Of a stretch of 64,000 nt of DNA, positions 14,976 through 23,706 are shown in pieces (the stretch's first letter is position 1; every line of letters begins with the position of its first letter). The notes beneath the pieces were generated by a model, which saw only the letters and a program-made list of their open reading frames with translations, did not search any database and was not told the DNA's origin. Both the position numbers and the translations under genes were made by a program. The DNA comes from Alphaproteobacteria bacterium (GTDB taxonomy: Bacteria > Pseudomonadota > Alphaproteobacteria > Rhizobiales > Xanthobacteraceae), in contig JBBCGH010000001.1 in NCBI GenBank assembly GCA_037200445.1, positions 868,001-932,000 of the forward strand. The letters run 5' to 3'.

Positions 14976-17159
14976 CTACGCCATGAAGATGTCATGGTTC
15001 TTCAGCGGGAACGAGCGGACGCGCTTGCCCGTCGCCTTGAAGAACGCATTGAGCACCGCGGGCGCCGCCACGCAGATGGTCGGCTCGCCGACGCCGCCCC
15101 AGGTGGTGCCTCCGGCCGGCATGATGATCGATTCGACCTTCGGCATCTCGGCGATGCGCATCGAGTTGTAGGTATCGAAGTTCTCCTGCTCGACGCGGCC
15201 GTCCTTGATGGTGATCTCCTGATAGAACAATCCGGAGAGACCGTAGACGAACGAGCCCGAGACCTGACGCTCGATCTGCGCGGGATTGACGGCATAGCCA
15301 GGATCGGTCGCCGCCACGATGCGGTGCACCTTGATCTTGTTGCCGCCCGTGACGGAGACCTCGGCTGCCGCCGCCACGAAGCTGTTGAACGCCATCATCT
15401 GCGCGAGCCCGCGGAACACGCCATTGGGCGCTGGCTTGCCCCAGCCGATCTTTTCGGCGACGGCATTGAGCGCCGCAAGGTTGCGCGGATGCTTGCTCAT
15501 CAGCTTGCGCCGGAACTCGAGCTCGTCCTGCCCGGACGCCTGCGCCAGCTCGTCCATGAAGCATTCGATGAAGATGGCGTTCTGGTTGATGTTCACGCCG
15601 CGCCAGAAGCCCGGCGGGACGTGCGGATTGTGCATGGCATGATCGATCATCAGGTTCGGGATCGAATACCCGAACGCATGCTCGGTGCCCTGCGGCATCA
15701 GACCCTGGAACGTGAGCGGGTCCTTGCCCTTGTCGAGGTTCTGCGGGAACACGTAAGCGAGGATCGACTGGCCCGACAGGCGCATATGCAGGCCGGTCAG
15801 GTTGTTGTCCTTGTCGAACGCGCCGACGAGCTTCGATTGCATGATCGGATGATACGAGCCGTGCAGCATGTCCTCTTCGCGCGACCAGATGGTCTTCACC
15901 GGCACACCCGGCATCTGCTTCGCGATCAGCACGGCTTGCGTCACGTAATCGTTGCGGCCGCGCCGGCCGAAGCCGCCGCCGCACATCATCTTGTAGACCT
16001 CGCATTTGTTGGCCGGCAGCCCTGAGGCCTCCAGGGTGGCGGCGAACGCACCTTCGCCGTTCTGCGTGCCGGTCCACACCTCGCACCTGTCGGCGGTGTA
16101 GAGCGCGGTCGCGTTCATCGGCTCCATGCAGGCGTGGTTCTGGTAGGGATAGCTGTAGACGGCTTCCACCTTCTTGGCGGCCGAGCCGATCGCGGCTTTC
16201 GCATCGCCGTTCGCGTTACCGATGAAGGCCTCGGGTGCGTCGAGTCCCGCCTTGAGGATCTCGGCGATCGAGGCGCTCGACACCTTCTCGTTCGGGCCGT
16301 TGTCCCAGACGATCGGCAGCGCATCGAGGGCGCTTTTCGCCTGCCACCAGGTGTCCGCCACCACGGCGACCGTGGAATCGTTCACCTGCAGCACTTTCTT
16401 CACGCCCTTCATCGACGCGACCTTGGCGGCGTCGAAGCTCTTCACCTTGCCGCCGAATACGGGGCAGTCCTTCACGGCCGCGCACAGCATGCCGGGCAAC
16501 TGCACGTCCATGCCGTACTTCATTGCACCGGTGACTTTTTCGGGTGTGTCGAGCCGCTTCACCGGCTTGCCGATGATGGTCCAGTCCTTCGGGTCCTTCA
16601 GCGCGACGTCCTTCGGCGGCTCGAGCTTGGCGGCGGCTTCCGCCACCTTGCCGTAGGTCGTGCTGCGGCCGGAGCCCTTGTGGGTGATCACGCTGTTCGC
16701 CGCGCTGCATTCGGACGCCGGCACTTTCCACTCGTTGGCCGCCGCCTGGATCAGCATTTCGCGCGCAGCGGCGCCGCCCTTGCGCACATAGTCGTGCGAC
16801 ATGCGGATGCCGCGGCTGCCGCCGGTGCTGAAGTCGCCCCACGCGCGCTTGCGCGCGACGCTCTGGCCGGGCGTCGGGTATTCGGTCGTGACCTTGTTCC
16901 AGTCGCAGTTTAGTTCTTCGGCAACCATCTGGGCGAGGCCGGTGAGCGAGCCCTGTCCCATCTCGGTGCGGGCGATGCGGATCACCACCGTGTCGTCCGG
17001 GCGGATCACCACCCAGGCGTTGATTTCAGGCGAACCGTCCGCGGCGCGCACCACATCGGGTCCGCCGAAAGGCAGGTTCAGACCAAGCGCAAGACCGCCG
17101 CCAGTGGCCGCGGACGTTGCGATGAAGGAGCGGCGATTCATCTTCGGAACGAAATTCAT
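14976..17159 (-). CDS. IorB-like molybdopterin dehydrogenase large subunit
   Basis: A 727-residue Mo-cofactor subunit of the isoquinoline 1-oxidoreductase beta / membrane aldehyde dehydrogenase group. A Tat motif MNRRSFIATSAAT starts the mature region, so the protein goes to the periplasm. Family landmarks are RIARTEMGQGSLTGLAQM, MCGGGFGRRG, PPGFWRGVNINQNAIF and the C-terminal GGVGEPT with the catalytic glutamate. The length fits. It pairs with the 2Fe-2S subunit 14 bp upstream. Likely oxidises an aldehyde or N-heterocycle; substrate unknown. The start at 17159 follows a run of eight G that acts as ribosome-binding site; ATG six codons later is an alternative. Confidence 0.88.
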   Translation of the reverse strand: MNFVPKMNRRSFIATSAATGGGLALGLNLPFGGPDVVRAADGSPEINAWVVIRPDDTVVIRIARTEMGQGSLTGLAQMVAEELNCDWNKVTTEYPTPGQSVARKRAWGDFSTGGSRGIRMSHDYVRKGGAAAREMLIQAAANEWKVPASECSAANSVITHKGSGRSTTYGKVAEAAAKLEPPKDVALKDPKDWTIIGKPVKRLDTPEKVTGAMKYGMDVQLPGMLCAAVKDCPVFGGKVKSFDAAKVASMKGVKKVLQVNDSTVAVVADTWWQAKSALDALPIVWDNGPNEKVSSASIAEILKAGLDAPEAFIGNANGDAKAAIGSAAKKVEAVYSYPYQNHACMEPMNATALYTADRCEVWTGTQNGEGAFAATLEASGLPANKCEVYKMMCGGGFGRRGRNDYVTQAVLIAKQMPGVPVKTIWSREEDMLHGSYHPIMQSKLVGAFDKDNNLTGLHMRLSGQSILAYVFPQNLDKGKDPLTFQGLMPQGTEHAFGYSIPNLMIDHAMHNPHVPPGFWRGVNINQNAIFIECFMDELAQASGQDELEFRRKLMSKHPRNLAALNAVAEKIGWGKPAPNGVFRGLAQMMAFNSFVAAAAEVSVTGGNKIKVHRIVAATDPGYAVNPAQIERQVSGSFVYGLSGLFYQEITIKDGRVEQENFDTYNSMRIAEMPKVESIIMPAGGTTWGGVGEPTICVAAPAVLNAFFKATGKRVRSFPLKNHDIFMA

Positions 17160-17165
17160 GGATAG

Positions 17166-17173
17166 CCCCCCCC
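17166..17173 (-). promoter_or_regulatory. Eight-G homopolymer as ribosome-binding site
   Basis: Read on the minus strand, eight consecutive G lie 7-14 bases before the iorB-like start, between the iorA stop and iorB. It is the only purine-rich sequence available as Shine-Dalgarno. Such runs slip easily during replication, so length changes could tune iorB translation. Confidence 0.5.
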
Positions 17174-17623
17174 TTACGCGTTCGCTGCGGTGTGGATTGC
17201 GGCGCGCACTTCCTGGAAGGTGCCGCATCGACAGATATTGGTGATCGCGTCGTCGATGTCCTTGTCGGTCGGCTTCGGCTTCTCGGCGAGCAGCGCCGAC
17301 ACCGCCATGACCATTCCGCACTGACAGAAGCCGCATTGCGGCACGTCGTGCGCGATCCAGGCCTGCTGCACTTTCGTGAGCTTGCCGTCCTGGGCGAGGC
17401 CCTCGATGGTGGTGATCTTCTTGCCGGCGGCATCGCCGGCCGGTAGCGAGCATGAGCGTGTCGCAACGCCATCCAGATGAACCGTGCAGGCGCCGCACTG
17501 CGCGATGCCGCAACCGTATTTCGTGCCCGTCAATCCGACCTGCTCGCGGATGACCCAAAGCAGCGGCGTCGTTGGATCGACGTCGATGTTATGCGATTTG
17601 CCATTGATGGTAAGTGCAACCAT
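17174..17623 (-). CDS. IorA-like 2Fe-2S subunit
   Basis: A 149-residue protein with two [2Fe-2S] clusters that carries electrons from the Mo subunit. The plant-type cluster uses Cys38, Cys43, Cys46 ([10 protein letters not shown]) and Cys58; the second, helical cluster uses CGFCQCG and ICRCGT. The length is standard for xanthine oxidase-type small subunits. It has no signal peptide and is presumably exported with the Tat-bearing large subunit. First gene of the minus-strand run down to soxA; an 8-bp hairpin lies in its leader. Confidence 0.93.
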   Translation of the reverse strand: MVALTINGKSHNIDVDPTTPLLWVIREQVGLTGTKYGCGIAQCGACTVHLDGVATRSCSLPAGDAAGKKITTIEGLAQDGKLTKVQQAWIAHDVPQCGFCQCGMVMAVSALLAEKPKPTDKDIDDAITNICRCGTFQEVRAAIHTAANA

Positions 17624-17638
17624 GAAGTCTACCTCCCC

Positions 17639-17658
17639 GGCTCACCCATCGGTGAGCC
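17639..17658 (-). promoter_or_regulatory. Hairpin in the iorA-like leader
   Basis: GGCTCACC / GGTGAGCC with loop CATC forms a perfect 8-bp stem 16-35 bases before the iorA-like ATG. It could be an operator or a leader structure close to the ribosome-binding site. The rest of the gap (17659-17865) shows no gene; the promoter is presumably there. Confidence 0.4.
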
Positions 17659-17865
17659 TTGATCGCCAACTGCGCGCGAGATGACGTATGTTGGCGCGAT
17701 TCTTTGCAGCGCGCGTCGCCGTAAGCCTAGCGGCTCCGACCAAAGTCGGACACTCGCAATTCCGTGAAGAGGAAAGTGTCGCAGCAGATTGTGGACCAGG
17801 TCGGTCCACAATTAGCGCTGACGCAACGGTAGCGCGCCGGGTCGCTTCCGTGACCGCTACGGCGT

Positions 17866-18480
17866 CTAGTTGAGGCCCTTGCGGCGCCGAACCGCCTCAT
17901 CGACCAGCGCGATGTTGTTGGCGATGGTGGGATTGCCGGGGTCGCGGGTTTGCGCCTCGGCGAACTTTTGCCGCGCACGGCGCAGGTCGCCGCGCAGGAG
18001 ATACGAGTAGCCGATGTTGTTGATGACTTCGGGCCGCGGCCCGAAGATCGCGAGCGCTTGGGCGTAGGCGCGGTCGGCGAGGTCGTAGCGCTTGAGGCGG
18101 TCGTAGGACGCCGCAAGGCCGAGCCAGGCTTCGCCGTCGCGCGGCGCCTTCTCGGTGGCGCTGCGGAAGTGCTGTTCGGCGAGCCCGTAGTTCTTCGCGC
18201 GGTAGTGCCGCTTGCCGAGCACGAGTTCGTCGCCCGGATCGCCGCCGAGCAACGCGTCGTTCACGGTCACAGGATCGGCCCCGGCGACCGGCGCAGGCGT
18301 GCTTCCGGTGATGTCGGCGCTCGCGGAGGCGGGACTGCTGACCATTTCGCCCGATCCGGGCGGAGGGGGCGGGGTGTCCTGGCCCCAGTTGATCCCGGCG
18401 AACTGGAACTGGCCGGAGGATCCGCAGCCGGCGAGCGCAGTCAGACACGCGAGCGCGGCCAAGACGCGAACGATACGCAT
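17866..18480 (-). CDS. tadD: TadD-like TPR lipoprotein
   Basis: A 204-residue lipoprotein: signal peptide MRIVRVLAALACLTALAG with lipobox cysteine Cys19, a proline-rich linker (about 40-75), then three or so tetratricopeptide repeats (YGLAEQHFRSATEKAP, YDLADRAYAQALAIFG, LRRARQKFAEAQTRDP). TadD helps assemble the Tad secretin/pilus machine. ATG 18480 was chosen for the lipobox; the frame is open 21 codons further. Separated from tadC by about 270 bp containing a repeat, so it may have its own promoter. Confidence 0.85.
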   Translation of the reverse strand: MRIVRVLAALACLTALAGCGSSGQFQFAGINWGQDTPPPPPGSGEMVSSPASASADITGSTPAPVAGADPVTVNDALLGGDPGDELVLGKRHYRAKNYGLAEQHFRSATEKAPRDGEAWLGLAASYDRLKRYDLADRAYAQALAIFGPRPEVINNIGYSYLLRGDLRRARQKFAEAQTRDPGNPTIANNIALVDEAVRRRKGLN

Positions 18481-18610
18481 AAACCCACCCGTCCGGCTCA
18501 ACGCGCCGGCGTTACGCAACACACACAATAGCTGGGAATCCAACGAACGCGGCTCCCCCGGAGTGGAGGATAGCCAGACAAGAGTTAAGGGATTGTTTGC
18601 AACTTACTTT

Positions 18611-18747
18611 CCTCATGGTGAGGAGCCGCGCCATAGCGCGTCAAAGACGCGCCTAAACGCGCTTGAGGCGCGGCGTCTCGAACCATGGCCCGCAGCGCTT
18701 GGCAATCCTTCGAGACGCGCCGCTTCACGGCGCTCATCAGGATGAGG
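18611..18747. repeat. Long imperfect inverted repeat within the tad locus
   Basis: The left end CCTCATGGTGAGGAG (18611 on) and right end CTCATCAGGATGAGG (to 18747) are complementary, and both halves contain the matching GCGTCTCGAA / TTCGAGACGC. The interior has further GC-rich stems (GCGCGTC/GACGCGC). It is one of the large palindromic intergenic repeats seen in this group of bacteria and lies between tadC and tadD. Confidence 0.7.
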
Positions 18748-18750
18748 ACT

Positions 18751-19722
18751 TCAATACGCCCCGACCTTCAGCCGCACGAAGACCGGCAGCAGGATCACGA
18801 TGATCACCACCGGAAAGACGCAGAGCGTCAGCGGCACCGATAGCTTGGCCGGAAGGCTGTAGGCCTTCTCCTCGGCGCGCGACATGCGCTTGTGGCGCAT
18901 GTCGTCGGAGTAGACGCGCAGCGCCTCGGTCAAGGATGAGCCGAGCTTCTCGGACTGCTGCAGCAGCGTCGCGAACGAGCGCGCCTCCTCGAGCCCGAGC
19001 CGGTCGGCCAGGTGGTCGAGCGTCTCCGAGAGCGTGCGGCCGGCGCGCATTTCCAGCGTCGCCATGTGGATGTTGGCGGAGAGCGAGCGATAGCTGTCGG
19101 CGAGTTCGCGGCCGACGCGGTCGAGCGCCGCTTCCATGCTCAGCCCTGCGTCGGCGCAGACGACGAGCAGATCCATGAAGTCCGGAAATCCGGTGCGATG
19201 CTCCGCGGTGCGCACCGCAATGATACGGCTCATGTAAAGGTTGGGCGCGAAATAGCCCAGGATGCCGCCGGCCAGCACCATCGGCCAGAACATGCCGCTG
19301 TCGTCGCGCAACACGTAGGGTGCCGCCAGAACGGCCAGCACCGCCATCACGACCGCCGCGACGGCGCGCGCGAGGAAGAACAGGGCCGGCGCGCGTGCAT
19401 CGAGATAGCCGGCCTGGATCAGCCGGCGGCGCAGCTCCTTCACGTCACCGGCATTTTCCCCCGAATAGTGCTTGCTGGTATATTCGAGCAGCCGCTGCGT
19501 TGCGACCTTGCTGGCGTGGCGCAGCGAGCGCGGGTCGTCGGTTTCGGCCTTGCCCTGCGTCGAACCGATGCCGGCGGCGCGGCGTTTCACCGCGATGCGC
19601 ACCTGAATGATCGCCATGGCGCCGAACGCAAGCGCGGCCGCGGACAGGAACACGAACAGGCTCACCACCAGCGTGCTGTCGCCGCCCGCAATGTCGTTCA
19701 AGAATTCGAAGGCGGCGTCCAT
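18751..19722 (-). CDS. tadC: Tad pilus inner-membrane platform protein TadC
   Basis: A 323-residue GspF-like membrane protein. A membrane segment near residues 18-40 is followed by a soluble region, two segments around 110-155 and a final pair ending VIIVILLPVFVRLKVGAY. The cytoplasmic stretch SLRHASKVATQRLLEYTSKH and the EARSFATLLQQSEKLGSSL motif are typical of TadC. It forms the platform with TadB over the TadA ATPase. It starts one base before the tadB stop, indicating coupling. Confidence 0.9.
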   Translation of the reverse strand: MDAAFEFLNDIAGGDSTLVVSLFVFLSAAALAFGAMAIIQVRIAVKRRAAGIGSTQGKAETDDPRSLRHASKVATQRLLEYTSKHYSGENAGDVKELRRRLIQAGYLDARAPALFFLARAVAAVVMAVLAVLAAPYVLRDDSGMFWPMVLAGGILGYFAPNLYMSRIIAVRTAEHRTGFPDFMDLLVVCADAGLSMEAALDRVGRELADSYRSLSANIHMATLEMRAGRTLSETLDHLADRLGLEEARSFATLLQQSEKLGSSLTEALRVYSDDMRHKRMSRAEEKAYSLPAKLSVPLTLCVFPVVIIVILLPVFVRLKVGAY

Positions 19723-19723
19723 G

Positions 19724-20692
19724 TCAGATCCGGAAGTTGCACATCTTGTACATGACGATGTTGCCGAGGATCATCCAGGTTGCCGCAAGCGTCAGGCCCA
19801 TCCTGGTAAGGCTCTGGTTCCAGATGACGGAGTAGAAGTCGGGCGCAACGACATTGAGCAGGATGAAGATCGCGACCGGCAGGCCGGAGAGAAACAGCGC
19901 GGAGAATTTGCCCTCGGCGGCGAGCGCCTTGATCTTGCGCCGCATCTTGAAGCGCTGGCGGATCACCGACGACAGATTCTCCAGGATTTCGGAGAGGTTG
20001 CCGCCGGTCGAGCCCTGGATCGAGACCGCGGTCACGAACAGCGGCAGGTCTTCCTGGCCGACCCGGAAGTAGAGGTTGCGCATCGCGGTCTCGACGTCCG
20101 CCCCATAGGTGATCTCGTCGGCCGCGATGCCGAATTCGGTGCCGATCGGATCGGGAAGCTCCTGCGACACAAGACCGACCGCGACCGGCACCGGATGACC
20201 GGCGCGCAGCGAGCGCACGATGATGTCCATCGCGTCGGGGAATTGTGCCGCGAACTTGTTGTGGCGCCGCTTGCGCTTGAACAGCAGCACCGCGAAGGGC
20301 AGCGCAATTGCGACGACGAATGCCGCGATGCTCGCTTCGGTCAGATCCTCCCGGAATCGCATGACGCCGGCGAAGGCGCCGCCGCCCGCGACCAGCGCGA
20401 TCAGCGCCAGCGTGAATCCCCCGCGCGTCATACCGGATTCGAGCATCAGCCGGTTGAACCAGGAGATGCCGAAGCGGAAGAAGCCTTCCTTGGTCAGCCC
20501 GCGCTCGCGGCGCAACTGTATGAGGATTGCCTCGCGGTCCGGCTGATTGGACGAGAGCTTGAGCCTCCGGTTCACGTTGCTGCGGTAGGACGCGGTCGAG
20601 AAGCCGAGCAGATAGACGGCCTCGGCGAACAGCACGACCGAGATCGCCGCGCAGATCGCGATCAGTGTCGGTGTGTCGAGTTCGAAGGGCAT
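19724..20692 (-). CDS. tadB: Tad pilus inner-membrane platform protein TadB
   Basis: A 322-residue GspF-domain protein. An N-terminal membrane segment (about 5-30) precedes the conserved FPDAMDIIVRSLRAGHPV and STGGNLSEILENLS motifs of the type II secretion F domain, with C-terminal membrane segments after residue 260. Partner of TadC. It sits 12 bp downstream of the TadA ATPase gene on the same strand. Confidence 0.92.
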   Translation of the reverse strand: MPFELDTPTLIAICAAISVVLFAEAVYLLGFSTASYRSNVNRRLKLSSNQPDREAILIQLRRERGLTKEGFFRFGISWFNRLMLESGMTRGGFTLALIALVAGGGAFAGVMRFREDLTEASIAAFVVAIALPFAVLLFKRKRRHNKFAAQFPDAMDIIVRSLRAGHPVPVAVGLVSQELPDPIGTEFGIAADEITYGADVETAMRNLYFRVGQEDLPLFVTAVSIQGSTGGNLSEILENLSSVIRQRFKMRRKIKALAAEGKFSALFLSGLPVAIFILLNVVAPDFYSVIWNQSLTRMGLTLAATWMILGNIVMYKMCNFRI

Positions 20693-20704
20693 GGCCGCAC
20701 GACC

Positions 20705-22156
20705 CTAGAGCGGTTTCGACGGATCGAAATGTGCGCCCGGGATGTTGATCCCGCGGGCGACAAGCTCGGAGAGGAAGCGCGGGCGCACGCCGGTCGCCTG
20801 GAAATGGCCCTCGACGGTGCCGTCGGCCGCGGTGCCGGTGCGCACATATTTGTAGATGTCCTGCATCTGCAGGATGTCGCCTTCGAGGCCGGTGATCTCG
20901 GAGATCGCCGTGACCTTGCGCTTGCCGTCGGAGAGACGTTGCAGCTGCACGATGACGCGGATCGCGGCCGCGATCTGGCCGCGCGTGGATGCGATCGTCA
21001 TCGGCATGCCGGCCATGCCGATCATCTGTTCGAGGCGCGAGATCGCGTCGCGCGGGGTGTTGGCGTGGATGGTCGCCATCGAGCCTTCGTGACCGGTGTT
21101 CATGGCCTGCAACATGTCGAAGGCTTCTTCGCCGCGGCACTCGCCGAGGATGATGCGGTCGGGGCGCATGCGTAGCGCGTTCTTGACGAGCTCACGCTGG
21201 CGGATTTCGCCCTTGCCCTCGACGTTCGGCGGGCGGGTCTCCATGCGGCCGACGTGCGGCTGCTGCAGTTGCAGTTCGGCCGCGTCCTCGATGGTGACCA
21301 GGCGCTCCTTGTCGGAGATGAAGGCCGACAGCGCGTTGAGCATCGTGGTCTTGCCCGAGCCTGTGCCGCCCGAGATGATCGTGGTGATCCGCGCATTGAC
21401 GGCGGCGGCCAGCACCTCGCCCATCTGCGGCTTGATCGCGCCGACCTCGATCAGCTTTTTCAGGTTGTACGGCTTCTTGGAGAATTTGCGGATCGACACC
21501 AGCGGGCCGTCCACCGCGATCGGCCGCACCGCGATGTTGATGCGCGAGCCGTCGAGCAGGCGCGCGTCGCACAGCGGCTGCGTCTCGTCGACGCGCCGCC
21601 CGACCGCCGAGACGATCTTGTTGACGATACGCAAGAGATGCGGCTCGTCCTTGAAGCGCACCGGGGTCGGCTCGAGCATGCCGTGTCGCTCGATGTAGAC
21701 GCATTCGTGGCCGTTGATCAGGATGTCGTTGACGGTCGGGTCCTTGAGCAGCGGCTCGATCGGACCGAGACCGGTCATCTCGTCGATGATCTCGTCGACG
21801 AAGGCGTCGAGTTCCTGCGCGTTGAGCGCGATGCGCTCGGCGAGCACATATTGCGCGACCAGCCCGGCGATCTGCCGGCGCACTTCGCCTTCGGAGACTT
21901 TTTCGATCGCCGAGAGGTTGATCTCCTCGATCAGGCGCCGGTGCAGGCGCACCTTGGCGTCGAGCAGCTTGTCGCGCAGCGGCGAGATGGAGGGGGCGGG
22001 CTCGGGTGCCGGGGCGTCGAGCTTCGGCAACTCCGCCACCATCTGCAGGCTCGGCGCCTCGACCGCCGGCAGCTCCGATGCGGCAGGTGCCGGCGCGCTT
22101 GCAGCTGCGGCCTGCGCTTCGGCGATGCGACGCGTTGCGGTGAAGCGCCCGAACAT
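20705..22156 (-). CDS. tadA: Tad pilus ATPase TadA/CpaF
   Basis: A 483-residue hexameric secretion ATPase that powers Flp pilus extension and retraction. Motifs are Walker A GGTGSGKTT around 260-268, the Asp box/Walker B IILGECRGEEAFDMLQA and the His box GHEGSMATIHAN. The N-terminal 60 residues are alanine/proline-rich and variable. It follows CpaE with a two-base gap. The full set of ATPase motifs is intact. Confidence 0.95.
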   Translation of the reverse strand: MFGRFTATRRIAEAQAAAASAPAPAASELPAVEAPSLQMVAELPKLDAPAPEPAPSISPLRDKLLDAKVRLHRRLIEEINLSAIEKVSEGEVRRQIAGLVAQYVLAERIALNAQELDAFVDEIIDEMTGLGPIEPLLKDPTVNDILINGHECVYIERHGMLEPTPVRFKDEPHLLRIVNKIVSAVGRRVDETQPLCDARLLDGSRINIAVRPIAVDGPLVSIRKFSKKPYNLKKLIEVGAIKPQMGEVLAAAVNARITTIISGGTGSGKTTMLNALSAFISDKERLVTIEDAAELQLQQPHVGRMETRPPNVEGKGEIRQRELVKNALRMRPDRIILGECRGEEAFDMLQAMNTGHEGSMATIHANTPRDAISRLEQMIGMAGMPMTIASTRGQIAAAIRVIVQLQRLSDGKRKVTAISEITGLEGDILQMQDIYKYVRTGTAADGTVEGHFQATGVRPRFLSELVARGINIPGAHFDPSKPL

Positions 22157-22158
22157 CG

Positions 22159-23379
22159 CTAACCTCGCACCAGTGCGAGCTTGCGCTCGCCTTTGGCCTC
22201 AACGGGCTTTGCGGCGGCTTTCTGCTTCGGCGGAAAGACCACCTTGGCAAGCGCCTGCTGGATATTGTTTCCGGGCTTCACTTCCTCGAGCGGGACGCCG
22301 CGGTCGATCGCCTCGCTGGTGAGGCGGAAATTGTTCGGGATCGTGCAGGCGAGCGACTGGCCCAAGGCCTGCTCGATGTCGGCGCGGCGCAGGCCGGGCC
22401 CGAACAGGCGCTGCTCGAAGCGGTTGACGATCACTTCCAGCGGCGGACCGTCAGGCAGCCGCTCGCGAATGACATTCACCAGGTGCCGCGCATGCTTGAG
22501 CCCCGGCACCGTCATCTCGGTGACGAGGAACAGCCGGTTCGACCCGATCAGCACCGAGTCGGTCCAGGAAAACCAGGTGCGCGGCACGTCGATCACGACG
22601 TTGTCGAAATGCGAGGCGACGAGATCGAGCAGCCGCGTCACGACTTCAAAGTCGAACGAGCGCATTTCGGCAGGCCGGCTCGGCGCCGCGATCACCTTCA
22701 GTCCGGAGGGATGCTCGGAGATCATCACTTCCAGCAGTTGCCGGTCGAGGCGGTCCGGGCGCGGTTCGATCTCGTCGAGGTCGAGCCGCGGCTCGAGATC
22801 GAGATAGTCGCAGCACGAGCCGTGCTGGAAATCGAGGTCGACGAGGCAGGTGGATGACTTCTGGCCGCTCTCGCCCTTGAGCAACAGCATCGCGGTTTCG
22901 ATCGCGAGCGTGGTCAGCCCGACGCCACCGGCGGCGGGGAGAAACGTGTAGATCTTCGCCTCGATGGCGCTGCCGTTTTGCGCGCCCTGGGCGGCGCGCG
23001 CGCAGGCGCGCACCAGGTCGAGCGGCTGCATCGGCTTCACGATGAAGTCGGCAACCCGCATCTGCAGCAGCTGCCGCGCGAGGTTTACGTCGAACGACGG
23101 GATTGCGACGATGATCGGCGGCGCACCGGCGGTCCGCTGAGCGAAGCTATTGAGTGCGGAGAAATCCGCCTCGCTGGCCGGATCGATGTCGACGATGACG
23201 ACAGTCGCGTCGGTCGTATCGAGCTTGCGCACTTCGTTGGCGAAAATCCCGCTGGTGACGGAAAGGTCCACCTTGCCGTCGAGGCCGAACGTCGCCCGCA
23301 CGAGGCGTTCGAAGTCGGCGTCGCGGCACTGCGCGACGACGCGCGTCTTGGCCGGTTCGGGATTTGCGCGCGTGAACAT
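22159..23379 (-). CDS. cpaE: Pilus localisation protein CpaE/TadZ
   Basis: A 406-residue two-domain protein: an N-terminal receiver-like domain (1 to about 130) and a C-terminal ParA/MinD-like ATPase domain. The P-loop is atypical, PAAGGVGLTTLA near 147-158, without the ParA lysines, which is common in TadZ/CpaE and suggests weak or no ATP hydrolysis. It places the Tad machine at the cell pole in Caulobacter. Transcribed just before tadA. Confidence 0.9.
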   Translation of the reverse strand: MFTRANPEPAKTRVVAQCRDADFERLVRATFGLDGKVDLSVTSGIFANEVRKLDTTDATVVIVDIDPASEADFSALNSFAQRTAGAPPIIVAIPSFDVNLARQLLQMRVADFIVKPMQPLDLVRACARAAQGAQNGSAIEAKIYTFLPAAGGVGLTTLAIETAMLLLKGESGQKSSTCLVDLDFQHGSCCDYLDLEPRLDLDEIEPRPDRLDRQLLEVMISEHPSGLKVIAAPSRPAEMRSFDFEVVTRLLDLVASHFDNVVIDVPRTWFSWTDSVLIGSNRLFLVTEMTVPGLKHARHLVNVIRERLPDGPPLEVIVNRFEQRLFGPGLRRADIEQALGQSLACTIPNNFRLTSEAIDRGVPLEEVKPGNNIQQALAKVVFPPKQKAAAKPVEAKGERKLALVRG

Positions 23380-23394
23380 CGATGGTCCGGATGC

Positions 23395-23706
23395 TTACTT
23401 CGACGGCGCGGGCTGCATCATCACCGGCTCGTATTTGACCGAGGACGTGCTGGTGCCGGAAATGCCCTTCACCTTGTCGGTGCGGTAGCGTTCGGCCGCC
23501 ATCTGCATGCGCTCGCCGTCGAAGGCGATGTTGCGATTGCCGGCGTACGGCGGCCAGGGATCCACCATCTGGGTGACCTTGTTGGCGGCGACCGCATCGC
23601 CGGCCGCGAAGCTCACAGTGTCGCGATGGTCGAGATACATGCAGCCGCCGAGGAGGGGCGCTGCGGCCAGCGCCAGGATCGCGCCAAGAAAGTTACTTCG
23701 TGACAT
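23395..23706 (-). CDS. Small Tad-locus lipoprotein (CpaD position)
   Basis: A 103-residue protein with signal peptide and lipobox cysteine Cys22 (LLGGCMYLDH). The body holds DPWPPYAGNRNIAFDGERM. It sits exactly where cpaD/rcpB is found, between the secretin and cpaE genes, but is less than half the usual CpaD length. It may be a minimal CpaD or a pilotin for the secretin; no catalytic motif is seen. Its start overlaps the end of the secretin gene by 14 bases. Confidence 0.7.
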   Translation of the reverse strand: MSRSNFLGAILALAAAPLLGGCMYLDHRDTVSFAAGDAVAANKVTQMVDPWPPYAGNRNIAFDGERMQMAAERYRTDKVKGISGTSTSSVKYEPVMMQPAPSK

